From the NCBI GenBank assembly GCA_006384855.1, contig VCJN01000607.1:124001-188000 (forward strand): a stretch of 64,000 nucleotides of DNA, given 5' to 3'. This DNA is from Tetraselmis striata (Eukaryota; Chlorophyta; Chlorodendrophyceae; Chlorodendrales; Chlorodendraceae). Shown piece after piece: positions 1-10,400 of the stretch. The notes under the pieces are model-generated. The model made no database searches, was not told the DNA's origin, and saw nothing but the letters and a program-made list of their open reading frames with translations. The translations under genes were made by a program, and so were the position numbers. How positions within the stretch are numbered: the stretch's first letter is position 1; each line of letters begins with the position of its first letter.

Positions 1-172
1 GTCACATCAGAATAAATGAAGGAATTTAGCCAGGCCTTGTCATGCCATAAGCATGCGTTGATCTGAGCGCTCATACCAGTTGGGCTGATGGCATAATCCT
101 GATGCCTACTTGCTCATCGTGAGCATTTGTATACTGCCGACTTGGCAAGGAGCCGCCGAGCAGGGCAATCTA

Positions 173-177
173 TTACA
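173..177 (-). terminator. TGTAA poly(A) signal of the ARM-repeat gene
   Basis: On the minus strand a TGTAA pentamer lies about 86 bases past the stop codon at 263. TGTAA is the usual chlorophyte poly(A) signal. One pentamer is weak evidence, but the same motif sits at the 3' ends of both LINE families here. Confidence 0.4.
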
Positions 178-262
178 CTGCATGGGGGCAGGGCCGTTCG
201 CTCCTTCCCTCCCCAGGCACTGATCCCCACTGAGGCGCCCCCATCCCAGGAGCTGTGGTGGC

Positions 263-2782
263 CTAGCTGAGCTCACGGCCGCGCCGTCCCCTTCCACCTC
301 TGCTGCTCCGCCCCGCCCCTCTGCCCCGTCCTGCGCCGCCACGCTGCTCCTCAGCCGCCATTCTGTCCGCTGCAGCCGCCGCATGCCTCTGCACGCCCGC
401 ATGGCCCGCGTGCCTGCGCTGGGACTCCTGCACCGTTGCCAGCAGGCCGAGCTGCGCGGCGCGAGCTCTGATGGCCGTGCAGGCGGTGAGATCGGCGATG
501 GCGGCACATGCGTCCTCCTGAAGGTCTGCATTCTGGGGATCGGCAAGCATCGCGTTTTGGAGATCCGCCAGCGAGCCCAGCCGCACCGCCTTGTCAACAC
601 CGCTGCCGCTCGTCAGGCTCCGCAGAGCCATCACAGCGCGGCGCTGCACGTCCGTGTTGGTAGGATAGGTACGCATGACGGTCTGGATGGTTGCCGGCAA
701 CGCAAGCTCAGCTGCCTGCGCCACGCCAGGTTGGTTGTTGGCGCAAATCCTAGCGATGGCATAGCATGCCGATGCCAAGAACCCAACGTCCAAAGTTGGA
801 TTCTGGGATGCTGAATAGTCTAAGTCTCCTGGAGATGGTGGATCCTGGTTACCCCGGGGGTCGTCTCCAGAGTCCAGACTTGTTCTCCAGGGGGCAGTGG
901 TCAGGAGTTCCTGCAGGGTAGCCAGCAGTCCCAGCCGCACCGCCTCCATCTGGCCAGCAGTATCATCAGCTACGATGTCACCCGCTGCTGTGCAGGCCCC
1001 AACGGGATAGGTCTTCATAACCTTCTGGATGTCTTCCAGCAGCCCCAGCCGTCTCGCCTTCTCCTGGTTATCCTTGTTGCGCGCCGTCATTTGGCTCACC
1101 ACGAAGCACGCGGTGGCAATGGCCCACTCGGGGTGGCGGCGCATGGCGCTCTGGATGTCAGCCAGCAGGCCCAGCTGCCCCGCCTTTGCCTGGTTGGCCG
1201 CATCACCGGTTGTCAGCCTGGCAACAGCCTCACAAGCGTGAATCTGGACGCGGTGGCTGCCAGGATGAAGCTTCATGGCCCTCTGGATGTCAGCCAGCAG
1301 GCCCAGCCGCCCCGCCTCCTCGCGCTTGGTGGGTGTAGCGCAGACCAAGAGGGAGGTTGCCCAGCAAGCCTCCGCCTGTATGCCCCCGTGGGTTCCATGC
1401 TGCCTCATCGCCTTCTGAATGTCTGCAAGCAGGCCCAGCAGCCGTGGCTCTCCCCAAGCAGCGCTGTCATGGAACGCCAAGCCCACAAGTGCCTGACAAG
1501 ATTGAAGCTGCACACCCTCACTCCCAGCATGCCGTCTCATGGCAGTCTGAATGTCCGTCACCAGGTCCAGCCACCCCGCCCTGCCTACGATGGCTCTGGA
1601 AGCAAAGATGCTCATCACCACGCAAGCGTACTCCTGCACGGTCTCACTGTCGGCATGGCGCTTCATGGCATTCTGGATGTCCACCTGCAGGCCCAGCCGC
1701 GCCGCCTCCACTTCGTGGGTATATGACTTTGTCAGCTTGGCAACCGCCCGACAAGCTTGCGCCTGTACGCCCTCGTGGCGCTCATGCTGCACCATGGCCC
1801 TCTGGATGTCCGCCAGCAGTCCCAGCCGCCCCGCCTCCTTCACCCGGCTGGCGGCGCCACGGCCCACCGTGCAGTGCCTGCGTATCAGCGCGCAAGCCTC
1901 CTCCTGGACAGCTGCCAGCCCCACATGTGCGCGCATCAGCCGCTGTACCTCCGGCAGGCTGCCCGCCCTCCTAATCTCCTCCACCAGTGGCGCCTCATTC
2001 ACCTCCTCCTCCTCTATCACTAGCACCTCCTCCTCCTCCTCCTCCTCTATCACTAGCACCTCCTCCTCCTTGACCTCCTCCTTTACCTCCTCCTTCACCT
2101 CCTCCTCCTCCTCCTTCACCTCCTCCTTCACCTCCTCCTTCACCTCAACCACCTCCTCATCAGTGGTCCTCACTGCACCCTCCAAGGTGGCAGAACCAGC
2201 AGCCCCTTGGCCTGGCTGCCCAGCTACCCGCTGCCTCTGCCTCGGCCGCGGGCTGGGCGAGCGAGATGCTGCAGCGGAAGCCCTTCTGCCAGCCTGAGAG
2301 CGCTCCCTCCCAGCACCACGCGCTGGCGCGGTGCGCGCTGGCAGCCCTGGAGCTGATGCCGCCACAGGCTGCAGTGTCGCAGCCGAGCCCCCCGCTGCCC
2401 GCCGCGCCCTCTTGGCCTCCCAGTGCTCATCCCACTGCCTCCGGAGGCTGCGCAGGTTGGCCATGCTGTGAGGGGCGCCGCCGCTGGATGCCAGCGACAT
2501 GGCCTCGCTGAAGGTGCGCTCCAGGAACGCCGCCGTCACCTCCTCATGCAGCGGCCTCTCCACCAGCTCACGACACGCTGCCAGCAAGGCCTCCGCAGCG
2601 TCGCGCAGCACCTCCTCCGGCATGCCGAGCGTAGCGGCGTAGTGCGCCCCATGCTGGACGGCGTGGGTCAGGGCGGAGGCGAGGCTCACCCGCGCCGGGT
2701 CCAACTCTTTGCCGCGGCTGTCCCGCAGCTTGGGGAGCCCGCCGCTGCCGACAGCAGTGGTGTACACCTGCGCAGCACACAA
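263..2782 (-). CDS. Armadillo-like repeat protein (839 aa)
   Basis: One uninterrupted frame of 839 codons. About eleven degenerate repeats of roughly 42 residues run from about residue 265 to 815. Each carries a core like LGLLADIQRAM, a spacer with His, then VQ..AC.A...L, the two- to three-helix pattern of ARM/HEAT-type scaffolds. Residues about 205-262 are an acidic low-complexity linker built from EEVKEEVKEE and LVIEEEEE units. The N-terminal 115 residues look helical and precede a basic, Ala/Pro/Arg-rich stretch; the C-terminus is a Gly/Arg tail (GRGRGAGRSSRGGRG) that could bind nucleic acid. No catalytic motif is seen, so a protein- or RNA-binding scaffold is inferred. The Met at 2782 is the first in frame, but a splice-acceptor-like CTGCGCAG lies a few codons inside, so the true N-terminus may be on an upstream exon. 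Confidence 0.75.
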   Translation of the reverse strand: MCAAQVYTTAVGSGGLPKLRDSRGKELDPARVSLASALTHAVQHGAHYAATLGMPEEVLRDAAEALLAACRELVERPLHEEVTAAFLERTFSEAMSLASSGGAPHSMANLRSLRRQWDEHWEAKRARRAAGGSAATLQPVAASAPGLPARTAPARGAGRERSQAGRRASAAASRSPSPRPRQRQRVAGQPGQGAAGSATLEGAVRTTDEEVVEVKEEVKEEVKEEEEEVKEEVKEEVKEEEVLVIEEEEEEEVLVIEEEEVNEAPLVEEIRRAGSLPEVQRLMRAHVGLAAVQEEACALIRRHCTVGRGAASRVKEAGRLGLLADIQRAMVQHERHEGVQAQACRAVAKLTKSYTHEVEAARLGLQVDIQNAMKRHADSETVQEYACVVMSIFASRAIVGRAGWLDLVTDIQTAMRRHAGSEGVQLQSCQALVGLAFHDSAAWGEPRLLGLLADIQKAMRQHGTHGGIQAEACWATSLLVCATPTKREEAGRLGLLADIQRAMKLHPGSHRVQIHACEAVARLTTGDAANQAKAGQLGLLADIQSAMRRHPEWAIATACFVVSQMTARNKDNQEKARRLGLLEDIQKVMKTYPVGACTAAGDIVADDTAGQMEAVRLGLLATLQELLTTAPWRTSLDSGDDPRGNQDPPSPGDLDYSASQNPTLDVGFLASACYAIARICANNQPGVAQAAELALPATIQTVMRTYPTNTDVQRRAVMALRSLTSGSGVDKAVRLGSLADLQNAMLADPQNADLQEDACAAIADLTACTAIRARAAQLGLLATVQESQRRHAGHAGVQRHAAAAADRMAAEEQRGGAGRGRGAGRSSRGGRGRRGRELS
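2001..2155 (-). repeat. Acidic low-complexity coding repeat (EEVK/EEVL units)
   Basis: Imperfect tandem cctcctc-type triplets inside the ARM-repeat gene encode the Glu/Val/Lys linker. A coding microsatellite like this is expected to vary in length between strains. Confidence 0.8.
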
Positions 2783-2968
2783 ATCGGTAGGTGTGTTGGC
2801 GCACCCAGTGTTTGATCACGCATCTTTGCGGCATACACAATGTTGCCGCCGCCACTTCCCCACTTCCCATCTGCGCATCAACCGCCAACAGACAATGACG
2901 GGCATGCAGGATGCTATGGGGGCATCATCCCCGTAATAGGTGCAGTGTGCAGCTCTATCGCATCCAGA

Positions 2969-3612
2969 CTACAAATTATTGCCACTGTGTGCGCATGCCT
3001 TCAATAAGAGCATAATTGTGTACTGCAGAAACTTGCAGAGACAAGTATAACCTAGGAAGCACACCGAAAATGCCGTCGCCTTCCTGAGGGGGTCAGGTCG
3101 TTGTTTCTGACTTGGACGTAGGCGGAAAGGTGGAAAATGGCGAGGGAGAGGGGGGGGGGGGGGGGGGGGGGCAGAATTAAGGTTAGAGGCGCGGAAGGCT
3201 TGCCACAGCGTAGGCGACCGGATCGGTTGCAAAAGTCGCCTATGCTCTCGTCAATACAGTGCAGTATCGCGGTCAAGCCTCGGGGCGCCGGACTCACCGT
3301 CTGCATCGCCACGCCCGCGTGCGACAGCACGCGCCTCAGATAGTCCGTGCGGTCCAGCTCCCACGGAAAGTACACCGCGTGCTTGTCGCCCTCGGGAGTC
3401 ACCAGTAACGCCGGTCCAGCAAGTGGCGGCTCATGGGGCGCCGCTGATGGCGCCGACATGCCGTCACCGAAAAGAAGCGCGTCAAGGGTGGCGCGCGGTC
3501 GAAGGACAGGTGAAGGGGCCACCTCCAGGGCTACACGGCAGTGGTTGTAGTATCTACTTGAAAAGGTGGTCAGCAGCGAGGGCGTAGCATAGACTGTGAT
3601 ATAAGGAGACAA
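2969..3612 (-). CDS. Putative two-exon small protein (about 150 aa)
   Basis: Exon 1 (3612 to 3298) reads 105 codons and ends at a good donor (ACG|GTGAGT). A 191-bp intron carrying a 22-base C tract on the sense strand ends at TCAG. Exon 2 (3106 to 2969) continues in phase for 45 codons to TAG. The exon 1 product includes VTPEGDKHAVYFPWELDR, which reads like real coding sequence, and the splice signals and sense-strand C tract match the better-supported genes here. No family is recognised. It ends 186 bases before the ARM-repeat start on the same strand, so its second exon could instead belong to that gene's 5' region. Confidence 0.35.
3150..3171. repeat. Poly(dG)/poly(dC) tract
   Basis: Twenty-two consecutive G on the plus strand, so C on the sense strand of the putative intron, just upstream of its acceptor. 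One of about twenty such tracts in the window. Confidence 0.95.
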
Positions 3613-4757
3613 CCGTTGTCGAGAGACGAGCCGGGGACGAGCAACAGCAGCGTGCGGCGGTCCGACAACCGTGACGGCGACGGCGGCGACGACCTACGCT
3701 CGGCTCGGCTCGCCTGGCGCTTCTTGTACGCTTGCCGCATCTGCGTCGCTTCTTGTATTCTCGCCGTCGCGTGATGCGCCGTGCTGCGCTGCAGACCGCT
3801 GCTGCTGCATTAATCGTTTTTTTTCCCCGTCCGCGGGACAGGGCTGTCACCACTGGAACCCTTGGATTAATCTTGTTAGGCAGTTCCAATTTATTGTTGT
3901 GTTTTAGGCCCCCCCGCCCTCGGCCCGTCGCTCCCCTCAACTTTTACCCCCCCCCCCCCCCCCCCTTCAAATATCTTTTATTTGGTCCGACAGTACTTAG
4001 CAGAACATGCCCTCAGCTACATAAAAACTCCCACTTGCATGACTTTTCTTAACTCTTTCAATGCATGGCTGTGTGCGGGAGGGTGTTCCCTGCCATATGT
4101 AAGCATAAAACGGAGAGGGGGTGGGGCACTGTTTGGAACCATCAGCAAAATTACAGCCAGCAACAAGGCAGTCCAAGCATATCGTGGCCCTATCCACCCC
4201 TCTATGTAGTGTTATGCTGCCGCCGCTGACCTGCTGTATGTCGCTGCTACTTGCTGCTACTGCTGTGGCTGCTCCGCCCTCTCCTCACCCTTGCTACGCA
4301 TGCTGCCTGCCTATCTAGCTCATGCAGTTTCTCAACACAATTGGCGCCCCTCACAAGCACTTGGTACCCGTCCCGCTCACATGTTTTGCATAGGGGCAAA
4401 ACTATGTTATTTTAGCTCAGCAGCATCAATCATGCCTCCATCAGCATCACTTGCCCATCAGCGCAATGCATCGTCAGTGGGGGCAACATATATAGCATGG
4501 CACACATTAAGATAAGGAAACACGGAGCAGATAAGGCGGGGTGCAGAGATGGCAACAAGCCTCACCTTATGACCAATCATGCGCACATATGACGCATAAG
4601 GTGGGGATGTACACCTAGCAGGCACGCGGGGTTCTTGTTGTGCGTGTAGTACTAATTCTACACGGGGGTAGCACATGTCATCCGGTAATCGCTGACAAAG
4701 GAAGCATGATGAGGATGATTGCTCGTCATACAGTAGGGGTTCCATGCCGCAACCACA
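3613..4757. other. Intergenic region
   Basis: No convincing gene. It holds a partial copy of dispersed repeat R1 (3815-3880), a 19-base C tract (3947-3965) and mixed low-complexity DNA. Open frames overlap on both strands without coding character. Confidence 0.5.
3815..3880. repeat. Dispersed repeat R1, partial copy
   Basis: A T-run followed by CGGGACAGGGCTG and CACTGGAACCCTTG matches the cores at 5615-5722 and 19375-19478. It is the most diverged and shortest of the three copies. No coding capacity or terminal repeats were seen. Confidence 0.55.
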
Positions 4758-5197
4758 TTAAGATGTCGGAGTTTTGGGCATCTGCAAGGCCATTGGCAGC
4801 CAACCACCTACACCACATGAGGATCAGTGCCATTTGATCAGATCAATGCAGGTTATATGTATGCATGGCATGTTGCATGCAAAGGGGGTAGGGAAGCTCA
4901 CCGCCAATTTCCGCTCCACGTCGAACGAGAACTTGTCGGTTGGCACGTCATGCATCACCTTCCATGTCTTCTTCTGTAATATGCGGGTGATGTCATACTT
5001 GTCTTGGGGCTGGCGCCTTCTACTACCTCCCGAGGCGGCGGTGACATCTATGGGTTGCACGCACGAGGCATAGTGCCGGCGTGGGCTTTCATGACGAGCT
5101 TGCTGTCGAAGTCGGCAACCGCATGCTCCAGCATGAGCTCGCGGAGAGTGTGCGTCTCTAGCCACTGCCTATTAAAGTCGAAGACACTCTTGCCCAT
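4758..5197 (-). pseudogene. Possible exons of an unrecognised gene
   Basis: Three minus-strand pieces look coding. The first, 5197-5048, starts MGKSVFDFNRQWLETHTLRE. The second, 4973-4902, is an exact 24-codon exon between TTACAG and GTGAGC and encodes KKTWKVMHDVPTDKFSFDVE and a few more residues. The third, 4781-4758, begins after CTTGCAG and ends in TAA, in phase with the second. The last two make a plausible gene end; the link from the first could not be made in phase, so this may be a decayed gene or may need another exon. No family is recognised. Confidence 0.3.
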
Positions 5198-5728
5198 GCA
5201 TGAGCATGCGGCCTTCCTAGCACGCCACTGACAGTCAACTTAAGGCTGACTTGGTCGTCGTCTACCATCCATGGCGAGAATGGCGGGCCAGGTTGGGCCA
5301 GCGGGAGGTAGCGCGTTACTGTCCAGCCTGGCGCGGCAGCGCCGCCGCCGCTTTCTATTGTATTACGGTATCGTTTGCCTGGATGCCGTTGCCTGGAACA
5401 CCGTTGCCAGGGCACGCGGAGAGGCGGTGAGAGACCTAGCTCAGGCCACCAGCCGCCTAAGTACTGAAATGAAAGTTTTGACCCCAAATCAAATACCCCC
5501 CCCCCAGTTTCTCCGGAAATCCGGTGCCTAAAACATATCATTTAATCGTAACTGCCTTATTGACGACGATGCGTCATGAATAGACCGTACCGCAGCCCGC
5601 CAATCCGCCAGCATTTGTTTTTTTCGCCCCCGGGACAGGACTGGCACCAGTGAAGCCTGTGCAGCGTCTCTACCCTGTACCTACGACGGGCGTTTGGGCA
5701 GCGATATGGTTACGGAAAACCCGCCAGC
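5198..5728. other. Intergenic region with R1 copy
   Basis: The only recognisable content is R1 at 5615-5722. The remainder has overlapping open frames with no family resemblance. Confidence 0.5.
5615..5722. repeat. Dispersed repeat R1
   Basis: Shares cgggacaggactggca, gcagcgtctctac and cgtttgggcagc with 19375-19478 in the same order and orientation. It abuts the left end of the inverted-repeat element at 5729, so that element may have inserted at or beside an R1 copy. Confidence 0.7.
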
Positions 5729-5880
5729 ATCCCCCTTCCTATACAGGAATGATAGCTTTTTCTTAACTCGTAACGGTACACGGTACGGGTACAGTGGACG
5801 GTCAAGATCTCGTCCACCTGTACCCGCGGCGATCTGACGGTCCGTGTAGAACGGGTATCGCTATTGATAATTATCATTCC

Positions 5881-5948
5881 TAATGATAACTTTAGCGCTC
5901 TTCAATCCCGAAGCCGCTCGGGATTGAAGAGCGCTGGAGTTATCATTA
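5881..5948. repeat. Long hairpin (31-bp arms, 6-base loop)
   Basis: Arms 5881-5911 and 5918-5948 are reverse complements with only two mismatches. The arm core is agcgctcttcaatcccga. It lies near the left end of the inverted-repeat element. Such a hairpin could be a transposase-binding or small-RNA-producing structure; that is inference. Confidence 0.85.
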
Positions 5949-6012
5949 CAGATAATGATAACTTTTTTGTCCCGTACGGTACGTTTTTAACGCCCCTGTG
6001 GCCGCCGCCCGC

Positions 6013-6399
6013 CTACATGTAGTGGTCGCCTCTGCCACCCGGTCCGACCGCGCCATTGCGGACCATCAGCTCTATTATACGAGGAGGTGTCGGGTCTAGG
6101 CTGTCAGTGGGGGCGTTCTCGTTTGCAGTTGGGGCGTCCTCGCCCGCTTGTTCGCTGGCAGCGTCATCGCCGCCGGCATCTCCGCAGCCTTCGCCGTCGC
6201 TGCCGTCCCCGCCTTCATCCGCCTCCAGCTCGTCGTCCTCGTCCCCTACGCCACCGTAATCCCACAGTTCGTTGCTCATCTTCGGTGTCGTGCGGGCGAG
6301 GCGGGAGTCGCTGCGCTTGACTGGGCCGAGGAGGTGTCGGGAAGTGGGTTTGGGTGGAGGATGCGGAGTGCGGGCGATGCCGGGTGCGCTGCCCGGCAC
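6013..6399 (-). CDS. Unrecognised acidic ORF inside the inverted-repeat element
   Basis: A 128-codon frame; from the internal Met it begins MSNELWDYGGVGDEDDELEA and continues Asp/Glu/Gly-rich. The first 40 residues are Pro/Arg-rich and may be non-coding. Composition alone gives no function. It could be the N-terminus of a lost transposase or a captured host exon. It lies wholly between the terminal repeats. Confidence 0.3.
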   Translation of the reverse strand: MPGSAPGIARTPHPPPKPTSRHLLGPVKRSDSRLARTTPKMSNELWDYGGVGDEDDELEADEGGDGSDGEGCGDAGGDDAASEQAGEDAPTANENAPTDSLDPTPPRIIELMVRNGAVGPGGRGDHYM

Positions 6400-6753
6400 G
6401 GTCCCCGCGCGAATCCGCTATCCTGTACGGGCGGCGGTGATGACGGAATGATAACTTATCATTCGCACTGTATAGGACCGTGGCCGGGACAATGATAAAG
6501 TCACCCGGAAAAGTTATGAAAAATAGTTATGAAAGTCTGTATAGGAAGGGGGATACTCGGAGATATACAGTCGCTGCGTCTAGGTAGTCCTACTCGCCAC
6601 GAAGCCCAACGAGTGCCTGACCCTAAAAGAAAAGAAATAATACTAGAGGGATCAGATAAACCTAAAACTAGAACCCTCCGTAAGTACACCCGGAAATCTG
6701 TTCAAATTCGCTCCTACCCACCCGTATCTGCTTCGCACGACCGCGCGCACGAC

Positions 6754-6773
6754 CGATTACGGCGCCGTAATCG
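6754..6773. repeat. Perfect 20-bp palindrome
   Basis: cgattacggcgccgtaatcg is its own reverse complement. It lies about 400 bp upstream of the helicase start and could be a dimeric transcription-factor site or part of a small foldback element. Confidence 0.8.
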
Positions 6774-6785
6774 GCGCAGCTCAGC

Positions 6786-6856
6786 ATACCCTGTAGCGGC
6801 TAATCAGCGTAGCGCGCCAGTGACCATGCTGCTGCAGCATTTGCGCTACAGGGTAT
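6786..6856. repeat. Inverted repeat with 13-bp perfect arms
   Basis: ataccctgtagcg at 6786-6798 pairs with cgctacagggtat at 6844-6856 across a 45-base spacer. It resembles a small foldback insertion just upstream of the helicase gene. Confidence 0.7.
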
Positions 6857-7172
6857 AGGTACAAATAAGTGCTCGTGTGTATATCTGCATAGCGACTAGT
6901 AGGGTAAGGATTAGTGGTCTCCCATCAAGCATGTGAGAGTGCGCTGAGCAGGCAGCCATTCGTCACCGGAGAGCCCTATGCGGCATAGGGAGGCTCAAAA
7001 AGGCCAGGTCAAAGGCGCCCGAGCAGGCGTTTCGTAGCAGCAGTGGGAAAAGAGGTGCGGACCGTACGAGAGGGATCACTGCTGCGCAAAACAAGTGATC
7101 AATATTTACCTGGCGACCGCCGCCCTCTCTCCAATAGCGTCGAGGCAGCTAGCACGCCGGGGCCTCACCGCG

Positions 7173-7375
7173 ATGGCGCCGGATACGGTTGACTGCCGCG
7201 CGCGCACCGACGACATTGCGGGCGGCGCCGCGTCCTTCGCGGAGCTGCTGCTGCCCGCGGCTCTCACGGAGGCGCTAGGGAGCGCCGGCTTCGGGCGCCC
7301 CTCTCCGGTGCAGTCCGCCGCCATCCCGCTGGCGCGCCTGGGGGTGGACCTCATCGTGCAGGTACAGCCCCCCCG

Positions 7376-7406
<31 letters not shown>

Positions 7407-10400
7407 CCGCCCCCCGTCAGCAGCAACAGTACAGAACGAAAACATACAGCGATAACAGTGCAACACGAGCCTGCTCTACTGGGCCCGGCGTCTCAAATAG
7501 GAATCGCGGAGGATCAGGGCCACTGGCTGCCGGTGCAAGGCCTGCACCCCCAGGTCTGACACGAACGCAGCCGACAGCATCGCTATACACAGCAAGCCAC
7601 CAGCGTCCGTCCACACACACTGACCAATGCAAAGGCTTATAAAGGCACCTGCCCGCATGAGTGAAAGCACCGCCATCTTGGCAATGTGTATATTAAAGAT
7701 GTATGTATGTTATATAAGTGTATATGTTCCTGTATATACACATTTATATGTGTATATATGTATATATGTGTATATATACATAAATATATGTACATATATA
7801 TATATAGAGAGAGAGTCCAGTACACAAGGTTCAAAGTGGCTGAAGGGCATCATGCATCGTCATCAGCTTCTTGATTTAATGAGGAACGGACTGGACGACG
7901 CTTGAGTAATGAACAACCCAAAGAACCGAGCGCTAATCCATGGGACTGAGCATGGGGAGGCATGTTGTCCGGGTCTCCAGCCGCTGGTTAACATCGGAGA
8001 TTAATGCCGTTACAGCGCGCTACCTGCCCATCTCACCATCCGCATCCCACCTCGCATCACCCCACATGCTGTCTGGGTCCACTACCTCTGCACATTTCTC
8101 CGCTGAAATGGTCCTATGCACCACCGCATCCCGCTCCCAGCCATCCAGCGGCTGCGATGATACCCAAGGCTTCCCCACACATGCGAAGCGGGCTCCCTCT
8201 TCAGAGCTCCCCCCCCCCCCCCCCCCTTCACACACACACACACACACGCGCGGAGAGGACTCCACCCCCTGAGAGCTTGGCCCCCCCCCCCCCCCCCCCC
8301 CCCAAACCCCATCCCCCCTGTTGGCGCCGCGCCGCAGGCCAAGTCTGGCACCGGGAAGACGCTCGTGTACGCGGTGGCGGCGCTGGAGAGGGTAAAGGTC
8401 GACATCCTCACGCCGCAGGTGACGGCGGCGCTTGCGTGTGCACGCGGGCCAGGCGTACAGCCTCCCTACGGGATGCCTAACCAGGTACCACTGTCTGCGC
8501 AGGTGATGGTGGTGACGCCGACCAGGGAGATTGCGCTGCAGAGCCACGATGTGAGCTCCCCCCCCCTCCCATCACCCCCGCTCCCCGCTCCCCTCCCGGG
8601 CGCCGCTGCCTGCCCCTGCCGGACCCACCTTCCCCGCAATGCTGCGGCCTCGAATGCCCCTTTCCCTGCATGCTGCGGCCTCCCCTTTTTCTCCTTAATG
8701 CGACGGCCTCCCGCATCACGGCAGGTCATCTCCCGCGTGGCCGCGGGCCTGCGCCTCCCTGGCCTGAAGACGGTCTGCTTCATCGGCGGCCAGCCGGCGG
8801 CAGAGGACGAGAAGCGCCTCCGCCGGTGCGCCTCCCCCTCTCTCCCATCCCCCCCCCCCCCCCTCTCCCACCCCAGCGCCATGAGGCTGCTCCCAGACAT
8901 CCCTCACCTGATACAGGGGCCGGTGGGTGACCCCCTCAACCACCGACTCACCGCCCCTTCTCCGCTGACTCTTCCGACCCGAGTTGTCCGCAACTCCATT
9001 CGGAGGCGGCAATTCTCCACTTCAGTTCCGCTCACCAACATTACCCTATAACGCTTCCGTTTCACAGCTGTGTGGTATGGCTAAGCGCATGGAAGTGGCC
9101 AGCTATGGTGAAATTAAAGCCCCTCTTTGTGAAATAACGTCTCCTATTATCGTCTTTCTCATATTTGTCGACTTTCCCGGTTGTGACATCGCCATGTGGC
9201 ATGTTCCGCTGCGTTTTGTGAGCTGAGCTTATCTTTGGGGCTGAGTGCTTCAGATGAGCTTGGCTCTACCTGGGAGAGTCACAAAGCCCGTTTCCACTAT
9301 AAATAACGTGAATTCAGAGGGTGAATTAGCTTTAGTTCATCAACCTGGCTGGATTACCGGTGTCGACGCGCCTAGAAGGTCCCTTATTATAAGCATCAAA
9401 ATATGCTTGCGAGCAACCTATAAAAACATCCGCTATAGTTCTGCTGCAGTTTCGTCCGCATTTGACCTCTGGCAGGCCGGGCAGGATTTCATTCGCAGCG
9501 TTTTTATCATCACCGTGTTCGCACTTGGATTGCGCGGAAGCAGCCTTGGAGGTTTTAAGTGGAGGCGGAACTTCATTCTGTGGAATCAATCGGAATTAAC
9601 TGGACAAGACTTGATAAAGCCAAATTAAGGGATTCAGCCGGAATTCAGCCGGAAGCGTGGGGTGAAGACCGCCCAGACAAGCACCAGTAGTGGTCACCAT
9701 TGCACTGATTGCATAGCTAGAAGTCAGGTTAATTCATTCAGGGTAGTTCAGCGGAAAGTCAGTCGGGAATGAAGTGAAGGCCAGTTTCAGGACAGTTGCC
9801 GCCGGAACTTCATGAACCCTGCGTCGGAACTTCCGCCAGACATACCGTGCTGTGCAGGCCCTTCCGCACGACCCTGGTCGGCACCCGCAGGTAGTTGAAC
9901 AACACAACTTCTTAAGCGCACTGCCGCACAAACCTACCCCGACGTCCCTCCACCTCCCGCCTCCCCTTCCCCCTGCAGGACCTGCCAGATCGTGGTGGGT
10001 ACGCCCGGCCGGCTGTGCGCGCTGCTGGAGGCGGGCAAGCTGCCGGCAGCGGCGATGCAGCTGCTGGTGCTGGACGAGGCGGACTCTTTGCTGGCAGAGA
10101 GCTTTACGGAGGACATCGAATGGCTCAAGCAGAGCCTCCCGGCGCAGCAGCTGCAGGTGCGATGCCCTCTCCCTCCCGCTTCCCCCCATCCCCGCCTTGC
10201 TTGGCCCTTTGGCTATTGGGGGCTTCGTCAGACGGCTGCCTAAGGCACGCGGGCGGTGCGGGGCAGACGCTGGCGCTGTCGGCCACGTACACGCCAGAGA
10301 TGCTGGAGCAGCTGGAGAGCTGGATGGTCGAGCCGCAGCGCGTGATGTTGTGCGAGGAGACGGTCAGCCTCAAGGTGCGCCTTCCAGCCTTGCCCCCTGC

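Larger units (their letters stand above)
5729..6554. mobile_element. Non-autonomous DNA transposon with 17-bp terminal inverted repeats
   Basis: The sequence atcccccttcctataca at 5729-5745 is repeated exactly in inverse orientation at 6538-6554. The termini continue with weaker inverted similarity (gaatgata and tatcatt motifs). Inside are further ATGATAAC/GTTATCAT motifs, a 31-bp-arm hairpin (5881-5948) and one 128-codon frame on the minus strand. No transposase signature is visible in the roughly 825 bp, so it should depend on a partner. A clear target-site duplication was not found, so the superfamily is undetermined. Confidence 0.6.
6555..7172. other. Upstream region of the DEAD-box helicase gene
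   Basis: No gene. It contains two strong palindromic structures (6754-6773 and 6786-6856) and presumably the promoter and 5' UTR of the helicase gene. No TATA-like element could be assigned with confidence. Confidence 0.45.
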
